From: Streptomyces sp. NBC_00353
GTDB taxonomy: Bacteria; Actinomycetota; Actinomycetes; Streptomycetales; Streptomycetaceae
DNA: 64,000 nt
Reading direction: 5' to 3'
Assembly (NCBI RefSeq): GCF_036108815.1
Contig: NZ_CP107985.1
Location: forward strand, 1,736,001 to 1,800,000
Part shown: one piece after another, positions 52,279-60,745 of the stretch
How positions within the stretch are numbered: the stretch's first letter is position 1
Layout: each line of letters opens with the position of its first letter
The notes under the pieces: generated by a model
What the model was told of the DNA's origin: nothing
Seen by the model: the letters and a program-made list of their open reading frames with translations, nothing else
The model's database searches: none
Program-made: the position numbers and the translations under genes

Positions 52279-52871
52279 GGCGCCTCGATCCTGGCGACGC
52301 CGACCATCGCCTCACGGGTGATCAGCGGCACGAGCTGTTCCTCGGACAGGCCCTCGGTGCCGGCCGGCCGCTCGGGCAGTACCAGCCAGCGCACCTCGCT
52401 GCTGGAGTCGTGCACGGTGATCTGCACGTCGTCGGCGAGTTCGAGCCCCATCTCGGAAAGAACTTTGCGCGGCTCCTTGACCACCCGCGCACGGTACGCC
52501 GGGTCCTTGTACCAGCTCGGCGGCAGGCCGAGCAGCTGCCACGGGTAGCACGAGCACAGCGTGCAGACCACCACGTTGTGGCTGGTCGCGGTGTTCTCGA
52601 CGACAACGACGTGCTCGGTCTGCACCCCGATGAAGCCCAACTCTTTGATGGCGGCGGTGCCGTCGTCGAGCAGCCATCGCCGATAATCGGGGTCGGTCCA
52701 TGCCTTGGCGACCACCTTGGCTCCGTTGAGGGGGCCCACGTTGGTCTCATAGTTGGTGATGATCGCGTCCAGCGTGTTCGGGTCGACCAGGCCCCGCTCG
52801 GTCAGCAGCTGCTCGAGAGCCTCGGTACGCAGTGGTGCGGGAATGCGTTCAGCGGATTCGCCGGTGGTCAT
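52275..52871 (-). CDS. nthA: nitrile hydratase alpha subunit, cobalt type
   Basis: 198 residues. The metal claw is VVCTLCSCYPW with C103, C106 and C108; threonine in CTLCSC marks the cobalt type (the iron type has CSLCSC). Other family sequence: VVAKAWTDPDYRRWLLDDGT, WYKDPAYRARVVKEPRKVL. It hydrates nitriles to amides together with the beta subunit. The ATG overlaps the nthB stop (ATGA). No amidase gene is adjacent. Confidence 0.94.
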   Translation of the reverse strand: MTTGESAERIPAPLRTEALEQLLTERGLVDPNTLDAIITNYETNVGPLNGAKVVAKAWTDPDYRRWLLDDGTAAIKELGFIGVQTEHVVVVENTATSHNVVVCTLCSCYPWQLLGLPPSWYKDPAYRARVVKEPRKVLSEMGLELADDVQITVHDSSSEVRWLVLPERPAGTEGLSEEQLVPLITREAMVGVARIEAP

Positions 52872-53533
52872 GCGGTCCTCTCCAGATAGCTCTCGAACAT
52901 CTCGATGGTGAGTGCGAACGGTTCGGCGTCGGTACCCCACAGTTCACGCGAGTCGAATCGCACCGAGTACACGTACTGCGGGTTCTCGCCCTGGAAGTGC
53001 GCGTTCGTGTCGGGCAGGACAGAGGCCGGCTGGATGAGCGCCACCACTCCGGTGTGTCCGCGCACATAGCCCGGCAGCCTGGTGTGTCCGGTCGGCGACA
53101 TGTTCTTGGCACGCACCCTCTCGCCCACCGCGAACGCCGGCGCCACGTCCACGGTGCGCAGCGAGCCCTCGGCGGTCGGCGCGTAGCCGGGCTTGGCGGG
53201 TTCGGGGATCGGCGGTTCCTCGATCTGCTCGCCGCGCAGGTTGCGGGCGCGCGCATGGATCGCGCTCGGGGCCAGGACGGCGCTCTCGGTGAGCATGAGT
53301 TCGGCGGTGTTGAGCCAGCGGCCGAAGTAGCCGTCGGCCAGGTAGGCAGTTCGGTCCAAGCGCTCCATCGCATGCCGGAACGCGTCCACGTTCAGGCCCG
53401 CCAGCTGGATCGAGAGCACTGCCAACGCGAGCGCTCGGCCCTGCCAAGGCTCCGGGAAGACCGGCTCGTCGGCGCGCGGCGGATGAGTGGGACCCCAGCC
53501 CTCGGTTCCCCCCATGTCGGCGATCCCGTCCAT
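52868..53533 (-). CDS. nthB: nitrile hydratase beta subunit
   Basis: 221 residues. The N-terminal part is typical (MDGIADMGGTEGWG, PVFPEPWQGRALALAVLSIQ), as is the C-terminal barrel (FAVGERVRAKNMSPTGHTRL, PQYVYSVRFDSRELWG). The order beta-alpha-activator is the one found in cobalt-type loci. First gene of the operon. Confidence 0.94.
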   Translation of the reverse strand: MDGIADMGGTEGWGPTHPPRADEPVFPEPWQGRALALAVLSIQLAGLNVDAFRHAMERLDRTAYLADGYFGRWLNTAELMLTESAVLAPSAIHARARNLRGEQIEEPPIPEPAKPGYAPTAEGSLRTVDVAPAFAVGERVRAKNMSPTGHTRLPGYVRGHTGVVALIQPASVLPDTNAHFQGENPQYVYSVRFDSRELWGTDAEPFALTIEMFESYLERTA

Positions 53534-53896
53534 GGCACCACCTCTCGTAGATCTGCGGCGACAGGGACACCCTCGGCACGATCAGCGGTTGTTCAGGTCA
53601 TTACGCGGACTGGCGGTTCGTCGTGCAGCCGTCGGAGCTCGCCCGCCGGCCCGGCCCTCATGGCATGGAGCCTCTGCCGGTCCGACTCGGTCGGGCGATA
53701 CCACTGCACATCATGCGATATGTCACCACTCTAAGACATTTGAGGATCCTCGGCCTGTATCGCGGAACCGGAACTGTGGACACGATCCGCGCCGCACCAC
53801 CTCGTACCGGCGCCCCTGCTCCACAGGCCACCGAATTGGACCTCCGCAGCGGCAATTCCCGTCCCGGCAACCTCACTGTCACCGGCATCAACCTGG
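53534..53896. other. 363-bp region upstream of the nitrile hydratase operon
   Basis: No gene. The A/T-richer stretch 53695-53760 is the likeliest promoter zone for nthB. On the minus strand AGTGGT...ATCGC occurs twice (about 53738-53717 and 53705-53695), a possible regulator repeat. No regulator gene is adjacent. Confidence 0.35.
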
Positions 53897-56071
53897 TCAA
53901 GCGACGTGCTGTGACGACAACGTGGTGGCGCCGAGAACCCGGGTGCGGGCGACCAGCAGCGCGATGTCGTCCTCCGGCTTCGATGTCGTCGCCATCTCCG
54001 TGATCACCTGGGAGCAGAGGTCGTCCAGCTCCGATGGTGCTCGGCCCAACGCGGCGGCCAGCCGGTCGAGTCCGGCGTCGATGTCGGTGTTCCGCGTCTC
54101 GATGAGCCCGTCCGTGAACAGGACGATCAGGCTGCCCTCCGGCAGCTCCACCTCCACCGACTCGAACGAGCCGAGGCCGATACCGATCAGCGTGCCTGGT
54201 GGGGTGTCGGGCGTGGTGACCTGGCCGTCCGGGGAGACCAGCAGCGGTGGCGGGTGTCCGGCACGGGCGAAGGAGCACACGCGGGTGGCCGGGTCGTACA
54301 CGGCGTAGACGCAGGTGGCCCCTACGATCGGCGGGGCGGGGTCGCCGGCCCGGGCGGCCTCCTCCGTCAGGTGGGTGGCCACCTCGTCGAGGTGGGCGAG
54401 CAGCTCGGCCGGCGGCTGGTCCAAGGCGGCCAGCGTGAGCACCGCCGTACGCAGACGGCCCATGGTGGCGGCCGCATTGATGCCGTGCCCGATGACATCC
54501 CCGACGACCAGGGCGATCCGCCCGCCCGGCAGGTGGATGGCGTCGAGCCAGTCTCCTCCGACGCCCTCGTGGCGGTCCGACGGCAGGTAACGCCAGCCCA
54601 GTTCCACCGCGTTGCCGCCGGACAACGCGCCGGGCAGCAGGCTCTGCTGGAGCGCGAGGGCGGCGGCCCGCTCGCGGGTGTACCGACGGGCGTTGTCCAG
54701 ACTCAGTGCCGCGTGGACGGCGAGTTCCTCGGCCAGGAGCAGGTCGTCCCGCGAATACGGAGCGACGTTCTCGGTGCGGACGAACACAGCGATGCCGAGG
54801 ATGGTGCCGCGCGCCATGAGGGGGACCATCATGACGGAGTGCATGCCGGTCTCGCGGATGATCCGGGCACGTTTGGGATCCCCGGCGAGCCAGCTGCCGG
54901 ACGCGGTGTTCATCACGGGCTCCAGATGCGACTCGCGGTGGTGGAGCACGTACAGGAAGGGAGAGCCCGGAGGCACGAACACCGGCTCGCCCCGGGCAAA
55001 GGCGGACTCCGGCGCACCTTCGTGGATGGAGGCGAGTCCCCCCCGGCGGAACACGGGGATGCCGGAGTCCCCGGGCCTCATCCGCGCCAGCGGCTCGCCG
55101 CCGAGGGGCACCGACTCGGCCAGGTCGACCGTGGCGTAGTCGGCGAACGACGGGACGGCCAGGTCCGTGAGCTCCTGGGCGGTCGTCATCACATCCAGAG
55201 TCGTGCCGACGCACCTCGTGGCCCTGCTCAACAGCGCCATGCGCTCGCGCGTCCACCTCTGGGTGATGTCCGTCGAGATCGTGCACAGCCCGAGCGGTGT
55301 ACCGTCCGCGCGCTCGAGGCGGATGAGAGTGGTCGAGAAGACGACTTCCCGGTCGGCTCCCCGGCCCCCGCCCGGGGAGACCCAGCGCGCCTCGTGGCCG
55401 GAGACCGGCTCACCGGACGCCAGAACCCCCCGCATCACCGGCTCGACCGCGGCGAGGTCGAAGCCCCGCAGCGCCCGCGTCAAGTGTCCCGGGCGACCGT
55501 CCGGGGGCAGGCCCGCCGTCCGTCTGGTCGCCTGGTTCAGCCAGACGCAACGCAGCCGTGTGTCCCAGACGGCAACCAGGAGCGGCGAGTGGTCGAGCAG
55601 CGCCCGTACGACGGGCTCGCCCGCCTTCCGCCGCGCGTCGCCGTCCGGCATGTCCGTCGCCGCCAGGAGCCAGCATCTCTCACCGTCGGCGCCGGTCAGT
55701 GCACTGATCTCCAGCTGCACCCGCAGAATGCGGCCATCGCGATGCCGGACGTCCACCACCGCACGGGGCCTGTGCTCGTGTTCGCCCGTCCGCTCCCTCC
55801 GCGCGGGGTCATGCGCCCCGGGCGGCAGACAGGATCCGCCTTCGCCCTCTTCCGCACCTTCCTGCCGGCTTGCCAGAAGGCGCGCCGCAGGCCGCCCGAC
55901 GACGTCCTCGGCCCGGTGGCCGAGAAGCTGTCGCGCCCCGTCGGCCCACGCCAGGACCGTACCGTCGCCGTCGATCACCGCTACCGCGGGAGCCGGCAGA
56001 CCGCCGATGCCGTGCGAGGGGGCATCCCGCTCCTGCTCGGCACCGGGTGCGACGTCGGCTGGGCGCGTCAT
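53897..56071 (-). CDS. PAS-GAF-SpoIIE PP2C-type phosphatase
   Basis: 724 residues. It has two PAS-type segments (about 25-150 and 165-280; APAVAVIDGDGTVLAWADGA, LLVAVWDTRLRCVWLNQATR), a GAF domain (about 290-465; SVMMVPLMARGTILGIAVFV) and a SpoIIE-type phosphatase domain (about 480-705; GGDWLDAIHLPG, VVGDVIGHGINAAATMG, LIVLFTDGLIETRN). The last asp motif is EDDIALLVAR. It probably acts on a STAS antagonist in response to a signal sensed by PAS/GAF. No partner kinase nearby. Confidence 0.88.
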   Translation of the reverse strand: MTRPADVAPGAEQERDAPSHGIGGLPAPAVAVIDGDGTVLAWADGARQLLGHRAEDVVGRPAARLLASRQEGAEEGEGGSCLPPGAHDPARRERTGEHEHRPRAVVDVRHRDGRILRVQLEISALTGADGERCWLLAATDMPDGDARRKAGEPVVRALLDHSPLLVAVWDTRLRCVWLNQATRRTAGLPPDGRPGHLTRALRGFDLAAVEPVMRGVLASGEPVSGHEARWVSPGGGRGADREVVFSTTLIRLERADGTPLGLCTISTDITQRWTRERMALLSRATRCVGTTLDVMTTAQELTDLAVPSFADYATVDLAESVPLGGEPLARMRPGDSGIPVFRRGGLASIHEGAPESAFARGEPVFVPPGSPFLYVLHHRESHLEPVMNTASGSWLAGDPKRARIIRETGMHSVMMVPLMARGTILGIAVFVRTENVAPYSRDDLLLAEELAVHAALSLDNARRYTRERAAALALQQSLLPGALSGGNAVELGWRYLPSDRHEGVGGDWLDAIHLPGGRIALVVGDVIGHGINAAATMGRLRTAVLTLAALDQPPAELLAHLDEVATHLTEEAARAGDPAPPIVGATCVYAVYDPATRVCSFARAGHPPPLLVSPDGQVTTPDTPPGTLIGIGLGSFESVEVELPEGSLIVLFTDGLIETRNTDIDAGLDRLAAALGRAPSELDDLCSQVITEMATTSKPEDDIALLVARTRVLGATTLSSQHVA

Positions 56072-56120
56072 GGCCCCTGACCTTCCATGGCCTGTTCACT
56101 GTCGGGGACGATGCGACCGC

Positions 56121-56280
56121 TCAGCGGGCTTTCCAGCCTCGACCCACGGCCAGGACGTCACCGGTGATGAAGGCCGCTTGGTCACCGGCCGACCAGTCCA
56201 CGAGCGACGCCGGTTCCTGGGGTACTGCGATCCCGTCCGAGCAGGTGGGCTGTACGTAACTCCGCCTGGAGCCCATCCTA
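56121..56280 (-). pseudogene. short-chain dehydrogenase, C-terminal fragment
   Basis: The minus frame to the stop at 56121 reads PASLVDWSAGDQAAFITGDV and ends AVGRGWKAR. This is the usual SDR end (..VASLVAFLASDEAAFITGQVIAVDGG..). Upstream of about 56280 no SDR sequence remains. Confidence 0.55.
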
Positions 56281-56474
56281 CGCGGGGAAGCCCACACGCG
56301 ACATCGCGGTGTCGACCACGTCGTCCTGGGCTGCCCGAGAACTGAGGGACACCCGCTGAACAGGCGAAAGGACCGGGGACTCATTACGTTGAAGGAGGGG
56401 CCGACGCACTCGCCGCCGACCCGAGCGCGCTTGCACGGTGCCCGGACCTCCCCGTACACGGTCGAAGGAGAGCC

Positions 56475-56885
56475 ATGTCCCGCGACGAAAACCTTGCTGC
56501 CCAGAACACCATCGCCGAGGCCGTGAACAGCGGAAAACTGGAGGATCTCGTCAAGGTCGTCGCAACCGACTCGGTCGACCACGATCCGGCTCCCGGCCAG
56601 GTTCCGGGCCCGGCCGGATTTCAGGCAATGTTCGCCGAGATCAGGGCGGCCTTCCCTGACCTGCACGTCGATGTCGAGCATCTCGTCACCACGGACGACG
56701 AGTTGGCATTCGCCTACACCATCAGCGGAACACACCTTGGTGAACTGATGGGACACAGTCCGACCGGGAAGAAGGTGTCCTACCGGGGTATGCAGATAAG
56801 CAGGTTCGCCGACGGAAAGCTCGTGGAGCGGTGGGGCAGCAGCGACGAACTCGGCATGCTGCGCCAACTCGATCTCATCCCGTGA
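56475..56885 (+). CDS. SnoaL-like ester-cyclase-family protein
   Basis: 136 residues. It has the SnoaL pattern: IAEAVNSGKLEDLVKVVATD, HDPAPGQVPGPAGFQAMFAE, FPDLHVDVEHLVTTDDELAF, then YRGMQISRFADGKLVERWGS. Family members include polyketide cyclases and many proteins of unknown substrate. GAAGGAG precedes ATG 56475. It stands alone between pseudogenes. Confidence 0.85.
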   Translation: MSRDENLAAQNTIAEAVNSGKLEDLVKVVATDSVDHDPAPGQVPGPAGFQAMFAEIRAAFPDLHVDVEHLVTTDDELAFAYTISGTHLGELMGHSPTGKKVSYRGMQISRFADGKLVERWGSSDELGMLRQLDLIP

Positions 56886-56954
56886 CGGTTCGGCGCCCAC
56901 TCATCGGACACGGACGATGGGCCGCGTCTCGGCCTCGGGGTGAACCGAAGGGGA

Positions 56955-57130
56955 GCCTGGGCAAGCACTGAGTGGACGCGTATCGAGCCGACACCGGGTG
57001 AACCGTCCCGCGCCACCGTCGCCCACTGCCGACGCATGATCGAAGGTGTCCTCGAGCGCGGCCTGTGCCCCACGATGACGCTGCACCACCTCGCCGCCCG
57101 CTCTCTGGCGGGCCAGGTCGTACAGGTGCG
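56955..57130 (+). pseudogene. GH1 beta-glucosidase fragment
   Basis: The plus frame reads STEWTRIEPTPGEPSRATVA then HCRRMIEGVLERGLCPTMTL and HH. This corresponds to the conserved S(V/L)EWSRIEPEPG...Y...I..L...G..P..TLHH core of family-1 glycosidases. Nothing before or after fits, so about 50 residues remain. Confidence 0.6.
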
Positions 57131-57549
57131 TTTTGTTCCAGGTCAGACCGCGATCGTCATCATGCCGGTGCGCCCGACAACCGTGCGGGTCTGCGGGTGA
57201 GGGGTTGGGCAGGGCCGGGACATCTGCGACGAGCCTCTGCCCTTGCCGACGGCCTCCATGGCCGGTGGCACATGGGCCTGTCCGGGCCGTCCATCTCTCC
57301 TCGCATGCACCTCCCTTCCGCAGTGTGTCGGCCAGTACCGTCGCTCGATGCCGCGTGCTGCTGCCGGTCGAACCTTGTTGCCTCGGTCGGACTCGCGTCG
57401 ATTCCCATCTTCGGGAGTCCCCCTGGATGGCGGAGTCACTGGGGATCAACGCCTTCCTTCACGGAGAGACCTGCGGGCCCTTGCATGTTCTATGTCACGC
57501 AACATAAGTTACCGACAGGTAGCAAGATTCGGGTCAGCGCTCGTCACTG
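57131..57549. other. gap with an operator-like palindrome
   Basis: No gene. TACC-GACA-GGTA at 57510-57521 is a perfect palindrome in an A/T-richer stretch, 40 bases before the broken TetR gene, and is probably its former operator. Confidence 0.4.
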
Positions 57550-58138
57550 AACAGGAAGGCGAACGGCGTGATCGTTTGCTCAGCCGCTGCAGACGTGGCC
57601 GGCCACTTCGCGGCTGCTGGGGTGGTGGGCGCGCGAGCCCGCGCAGGAGCGACAGCCGTGAGCGGATGGTTCTCACCGACGGGCGGGCGCAGTTGATCGA
57701 CGAGGCGGTGGTACTCGCCGGCGACTTCGTCGCCGGACCGATCGAGACCGCGACGCCGGCCGACGAAGCCGTGGAGGCAATCGACGCGTTCTTCGTGCTG
57801 TGGCGCGACCGACTCGTCGACAGCGTTCCGGGCCGGCCGCCCCATCGTGGCGGTCACAGTCGAGACCAACGATGGCGCCCCCCCATCCGGCCCGTTCCGC
57901 GGCCGCGGTCTTCGCCCGCCGGCAAGAGGCGCCGGCCGCATTGCCTCTCCGGCAGGGCCTGCCCGAGGAGCGGAGCAAGCGGCCGGCCGCTTTCATCATC
58001 GCGGCGCTCGAAGGCGCGGTGATCACGTGCCGGGTCGAGCAGAGCACCGCCCCGATGGAGGCGACCGCCGCCGAGATCCATGACCTGCCGGCCCACGCAT
58101 TGCACAGCCGCCCCGATCCGGATCAGGCACCACGGCCA
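57550..58138 (+). pseudogene. TetR-family regulator with several frameshifts
   Basis: Pieces in different frames, in order: AAADVAGHFAAAGV (weak HTH start), GRAQLIDEAVVLAGDFVAGP and AIDAFFVLWRDRLVDS, then PIVAVTVETNDGAPP, then FIIAALEGAVITCRVEQSTA and PMEATAAEIHDLPAH. Together they form the ligand-binding half of a TetR protein with at least two shifts; the DNA-binding helix is scrambled. It would have been the regulator of the crotonase 45 bases downstream, which is now probably deregulated. Confidence 0.65.
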
Positions 58139-58182
58139 TGACCCGTCTCCACCCCGACCCCATCCAGCTTGAAGGAGCGACC

Positions 58183-58854
58183 ATGCCCACTCTCGACCGC
58201 CAGGACAACGTCTTCGTCCTCGACCTCGGAGACGGTGAGAACCGTTTCCACCCCGACTGGATCGCCTCCGCCAATGCCGCGCTGGACGAGGTGGAGAAGG
58301 CGGAGGGGCCGCGCGCCTTGGTGACCGCTGCGACGGGCAAGTTCTACTCCAACGGTCTGGACCTGGACTGGTTGTTCGCCAACTCCGATCAGCACCTGGA
58401 CTACGTCATCTCGGTCCACGAGCTCTTCGCACGCCTGCTGTCCCTGCCGGTGATCAGCGTGGCCGCACTCCAGGGGCACACCTTCGCAGCTGGTGCGATG
58501 TTCTCCCTGGCTCACGACTTCCGCGTGATGCGCGCCGACCGAGGCTACTGGTGCCTGCCCGAGGCCGAGATCAACATTCCCTTCACCCCGGGCATGTCCG
58601 CCCTGATCCAGGCCCGGCTGGCCCCGCAGACCGCGCATGAGGCCATGGTGACCGCCCGTCGCTTCGGCGGCCACGACGCCGCGGCCGCCGGCATCGTCGA
58701 CCGCGCGGTGGACGAGGACGCCGTCCGCTCCGCCGCCATCGAGATCGCCCAGGCGCAGGCGAGCAAGGCCGGCGACACCCTCGGCACCATCAAGGCCCGC
58801 ATGTACGCCCCCGCCCTCGCCGCTCTGCACGAGAAGGGCAACCCGCTCGGCTGA
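58183..58854 (+). CDS. enoyl-CoA hydratase/isomerase (crotonase) family protein
   Basis: 223 residues. The crotonase fold is visible: RALVTAATGKFYSNGLDLDW (first oxyanion strand), LPVISVAALQGHTFAAGAMF (second oxyanion loop), PEAEINIPFTPGMSALIQAR. It resembles the short eukaryote-type Delta3,Delta2-enoyl-CoA isomerases more than hydratases. The C-terminus ends NPLG. GAAGGAG before ATG 58183. Confidence 0.85.
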   Translation: MPTLDRQDNVFVLDLGDGENRFHPDWIASANAALDEVEKAEGPRALVTAATGKFYSNGLDLDWLFANSDQHLDYVISVHELFARLLSLPVISVAALQGHTFAAGAMFSLAHDFRVMRADRGYWCLPEAEINIPFTPGMSALIQARLAPQTAHEAMVTARRFGGHDAAAAGIVDRAVDEDAVRSAAIEIAQAQASKAGDTLGTIKARMYAPALAALHEKGNPLG

Positions 58855-58877
58855 CACCGCAGCAGGCGACCGAGGAT

Positions 58878-58905
58878 GCCGGACACCCGGGCAAGGGTGT
58901 CCGGC
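58878..58905 (+). terminator. 11-bp hairpin after the crotonase gene
   Basis: GCCGGACACCC and GGGTGTCCGGC pair perfectly around GGGCAA, 23 bases after the stop. Confidence 0.65.
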
Positions 58906-59144
58906 CCGAAGCACCGCACCGCCGAAGCCGGGCGCGCCGCACACTGCGCGCCCGCGGCACCCGCTGCTCCGCCCTCGCCCTCGCCCAGGAGAAGCTGGTC
59001 AGAGGCCTCCCGGAAGCGTCAGACGAGAGCCCGACCCTATGACCCTGGCCCGTCACCACAGTGTGGCGATTTGCCTGATAGCGTAAAAATGTCGGAGTTG
59101 AACCTGCGACACTCAACCGTGCCGCCTGCACGACGGGAACAGGA

Positions 59145-59627
59145 ATGACCGGTGGACCCGAACCCATCAGCGATGCCGCCCGCGAGGCGCTCGAGCGAGA
59201 GCTCGCCGACCTGCGTGCCGAACGCGAAACAGTCGCCGCCACCTTGCGAGGCGGTGAACGGGTGGGCGACAGGGCCGACGAAGCCGACGAGTTGCAACGC
59301 GGCACGGAACTGGACCGCCTGGGCACCCGAATCGCCGAGATCAACGGGCGGCTTCGCGAGGCGGCCGTTGCGGGGCCTCCCCGCACCGACAAGGTCGGCG
59401 TGGGCAGCACCGTGACGGTACGGTTCGCGGACGCCGACGCCACGGAGACAACCGTACAGATCGGCGAGGTCGCCGAGGCACTGGACCGGACCTTGGTCAC
59501 CGCCGACAGCCCGCTCGGCCGCGCGCTGCTCGGCCGTCGCGTCGGCGACACCGTCAATTACGAGACACCCGAGGGGCGGTCGACCGCGGTCGTGTTGTCC
59601 CTCGGCGACGAGGACAACGGGTCATAG
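59145..59627 (+). CDS. GreA/GreB-family transcription factor
   Basis: 160 residues. An N-terminal antiparallel coiled coil (EALERELADLRAERETVAAT, GTELDRLGTRIAEINGRLRE) has an acidic tip GDRADEADEL where Gre factors carry the residues that reach the RNA polymerase active site. The C-terminal FKBP-like domain follows (VGVGSTVTVRFADADATETT, SPLGRALLGRRVGDTVNYET). It differs from housekeeping GreA in sequence and is likely a paralogue. GGGAACAGGA precedes the ATG. Confidence 0.85.
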   Translation: MTGGPEPISDAAREALERELADLRAERETVAATLRGGERVGDRADEADELQRGTELDRLGTRIAEINGRLREAAVAGPPRTDKVGVGSTVTVRFADADATETTVQIGEVAEALDRTLVTADSPLGRALLGRRVGDTVNYETPEGRSTAVVLSLGDEDNGS

Positions 59628-59760
59628 AGGAACGTGCAGCGCCGACCGGTGCAGCCCGTGCGGGAAGAAGAGGCTCGGCCCCGGGCATACCGTCCTGATG
59701 GCGCGGGCCCTCGCACTGCCGATCACGAAGTCGCCCACACCGTACGCGACCGCTCTCGCA

Positions 59761-60396
59761 TCAGCCCGTGACGATTCCGGCGACGAGGTTGATGGTGGTG
59801 GCCAGGATGCTGGCGCCGAAGACGTAGGACAGCAGGCAGTGTCGGAGGGCGACCGCGCGGATCGTGGAACTGGAGACGTCGGTGTCGGAGACCTGATACG
59901 TCATTCCGAGGTTGTAGCTGAAATAGAGGAAGTCGCTGTAGTGCGGCGGGTCCTCGGAATTGAAGTCGATCCCGCCTTCGGGAGTCAGGTAATAAAGGTA
60001 CGCGTACCGGGTGGCGTACATCAGGTGGAGTGCCGCCCAGGCCATGAACACGCCACAGAGTGCCGTCGCGGCCGCGGCGTGGCTCAGGTCCGACTTGCCG
60101 ACCAGAAGCAGCATCACGATGCCGACCAGCCCGCACAAGGCGGACGCGACGACGACGAGTTCCTCGGTGACGGGCCGGAACTCCTCGCTCCGGAGGTTGC
60201 GATGGGTGGTGGCGGCGTCCATGGGCCACAGGACGATCCACCCTGCGACGACGAAGCTCGTCTCCGCCGCGGCGATACCGGCGAGAATTCCCAGCGGCGT
60301 GTTGGTCAGTACACCGACGACCGAGCCGATCAACGCTCCGACGACCGCCGCACCGGCGAGTCGAGGAACGGCGGAAAGCGCCAAGCAGCGGTTCAT
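59761..60396 (-). CDS. DUF1345 family membrane protein
   Basis: 211 residues with about five membrane helices. The DUF1345 signature region is present: ALHLMYATRYAYLYYLTPEG, DFLYFSYNLGMTYQVSDTDV, ALLSYVFG-like end. Function unknown. GAGG lies 5 bases before ATG 60396. Confidence 0.85.
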   Translation of the reverse strand: MNRCLALSAVPRLAGAAVVGALIGSVVGVLTNTPLGILAGIAAAETSFVVAGWIVLWPMDAATTHRNLRSEEFRPVTEELVVVASALCGLVGIVMLLLVGKSDLSHAAAATALCGVFMAWAALHLMYATRYAYLYYLTPEGGIDFNSEDPPHYSDFLYFSYNLGMTYQVSDTDVSSSTIRAVALRHCLLSYVFGASILATTINLVAGIVTG

Positions 60397-60437
60397 GGGC
60401 CTCAACAATGACTACCTCGGCAGCTCGGTGAAGGGTT

Positions 60438-60640
60438 TCAGGCTTCGAGTACGACCACGGCCTCGTCCGTATACGTCAGCGTCTCGGGGAAGCACAACTC
60501 GATGCGCTCGCGTCGTACCCCGTGCAACCGATTGCCACGTCCTGGCCGAGGGGCAGCTCGAGGTCGCCGCCACGGGTGAACAGGACGATGCCACCGTTGA
60601 GGACCGGCGTCCAGATCGGGGAGCCGTCCAGCACCGGCCC
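60438..60640 (-). pseudogene. encapsulin C-terminal relic with a frameshift
   Basis: The minus strand reads LDGSPIWTPVLNGGIVLFTR, GGDLELPLGQDVAIG, then after a one-base slip RRERIELCFPETLTYTDEAV and VVLEA. This fits the end of the encapsulin shell protein (DG..W.P...GG.VLS.RGGDF.L..GQDL.IGY..HD...V.LY..ETLTF...). Only the last about 65 residues remain, so no compartment can form. Confidence 0.55.
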
Positions 60641-60745
60641 TGATGAGCCGCGATCGGGTGACCACGGTCGGAGGAACGTCGAGTGGCGTGCGTTGATCAG
60701 CGGACATAGCCTGCCCGAAAGTGCCGTTTTGTCACCCATGCCCAA

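Noticed and set aside
54254..56080. 608-codon plus-strand frame
   Set aside because: Shadow of the PAS-GAF-SpoIIE gene; no recognisable protein features.
25626..56280. SDR N-terminal fragment (25626) and C-terminal fragment (56121) as halves of one split gene
   Set aside because: They are 30 kb apart, on opposite strands, and seem to belong to different SDR subgroups.
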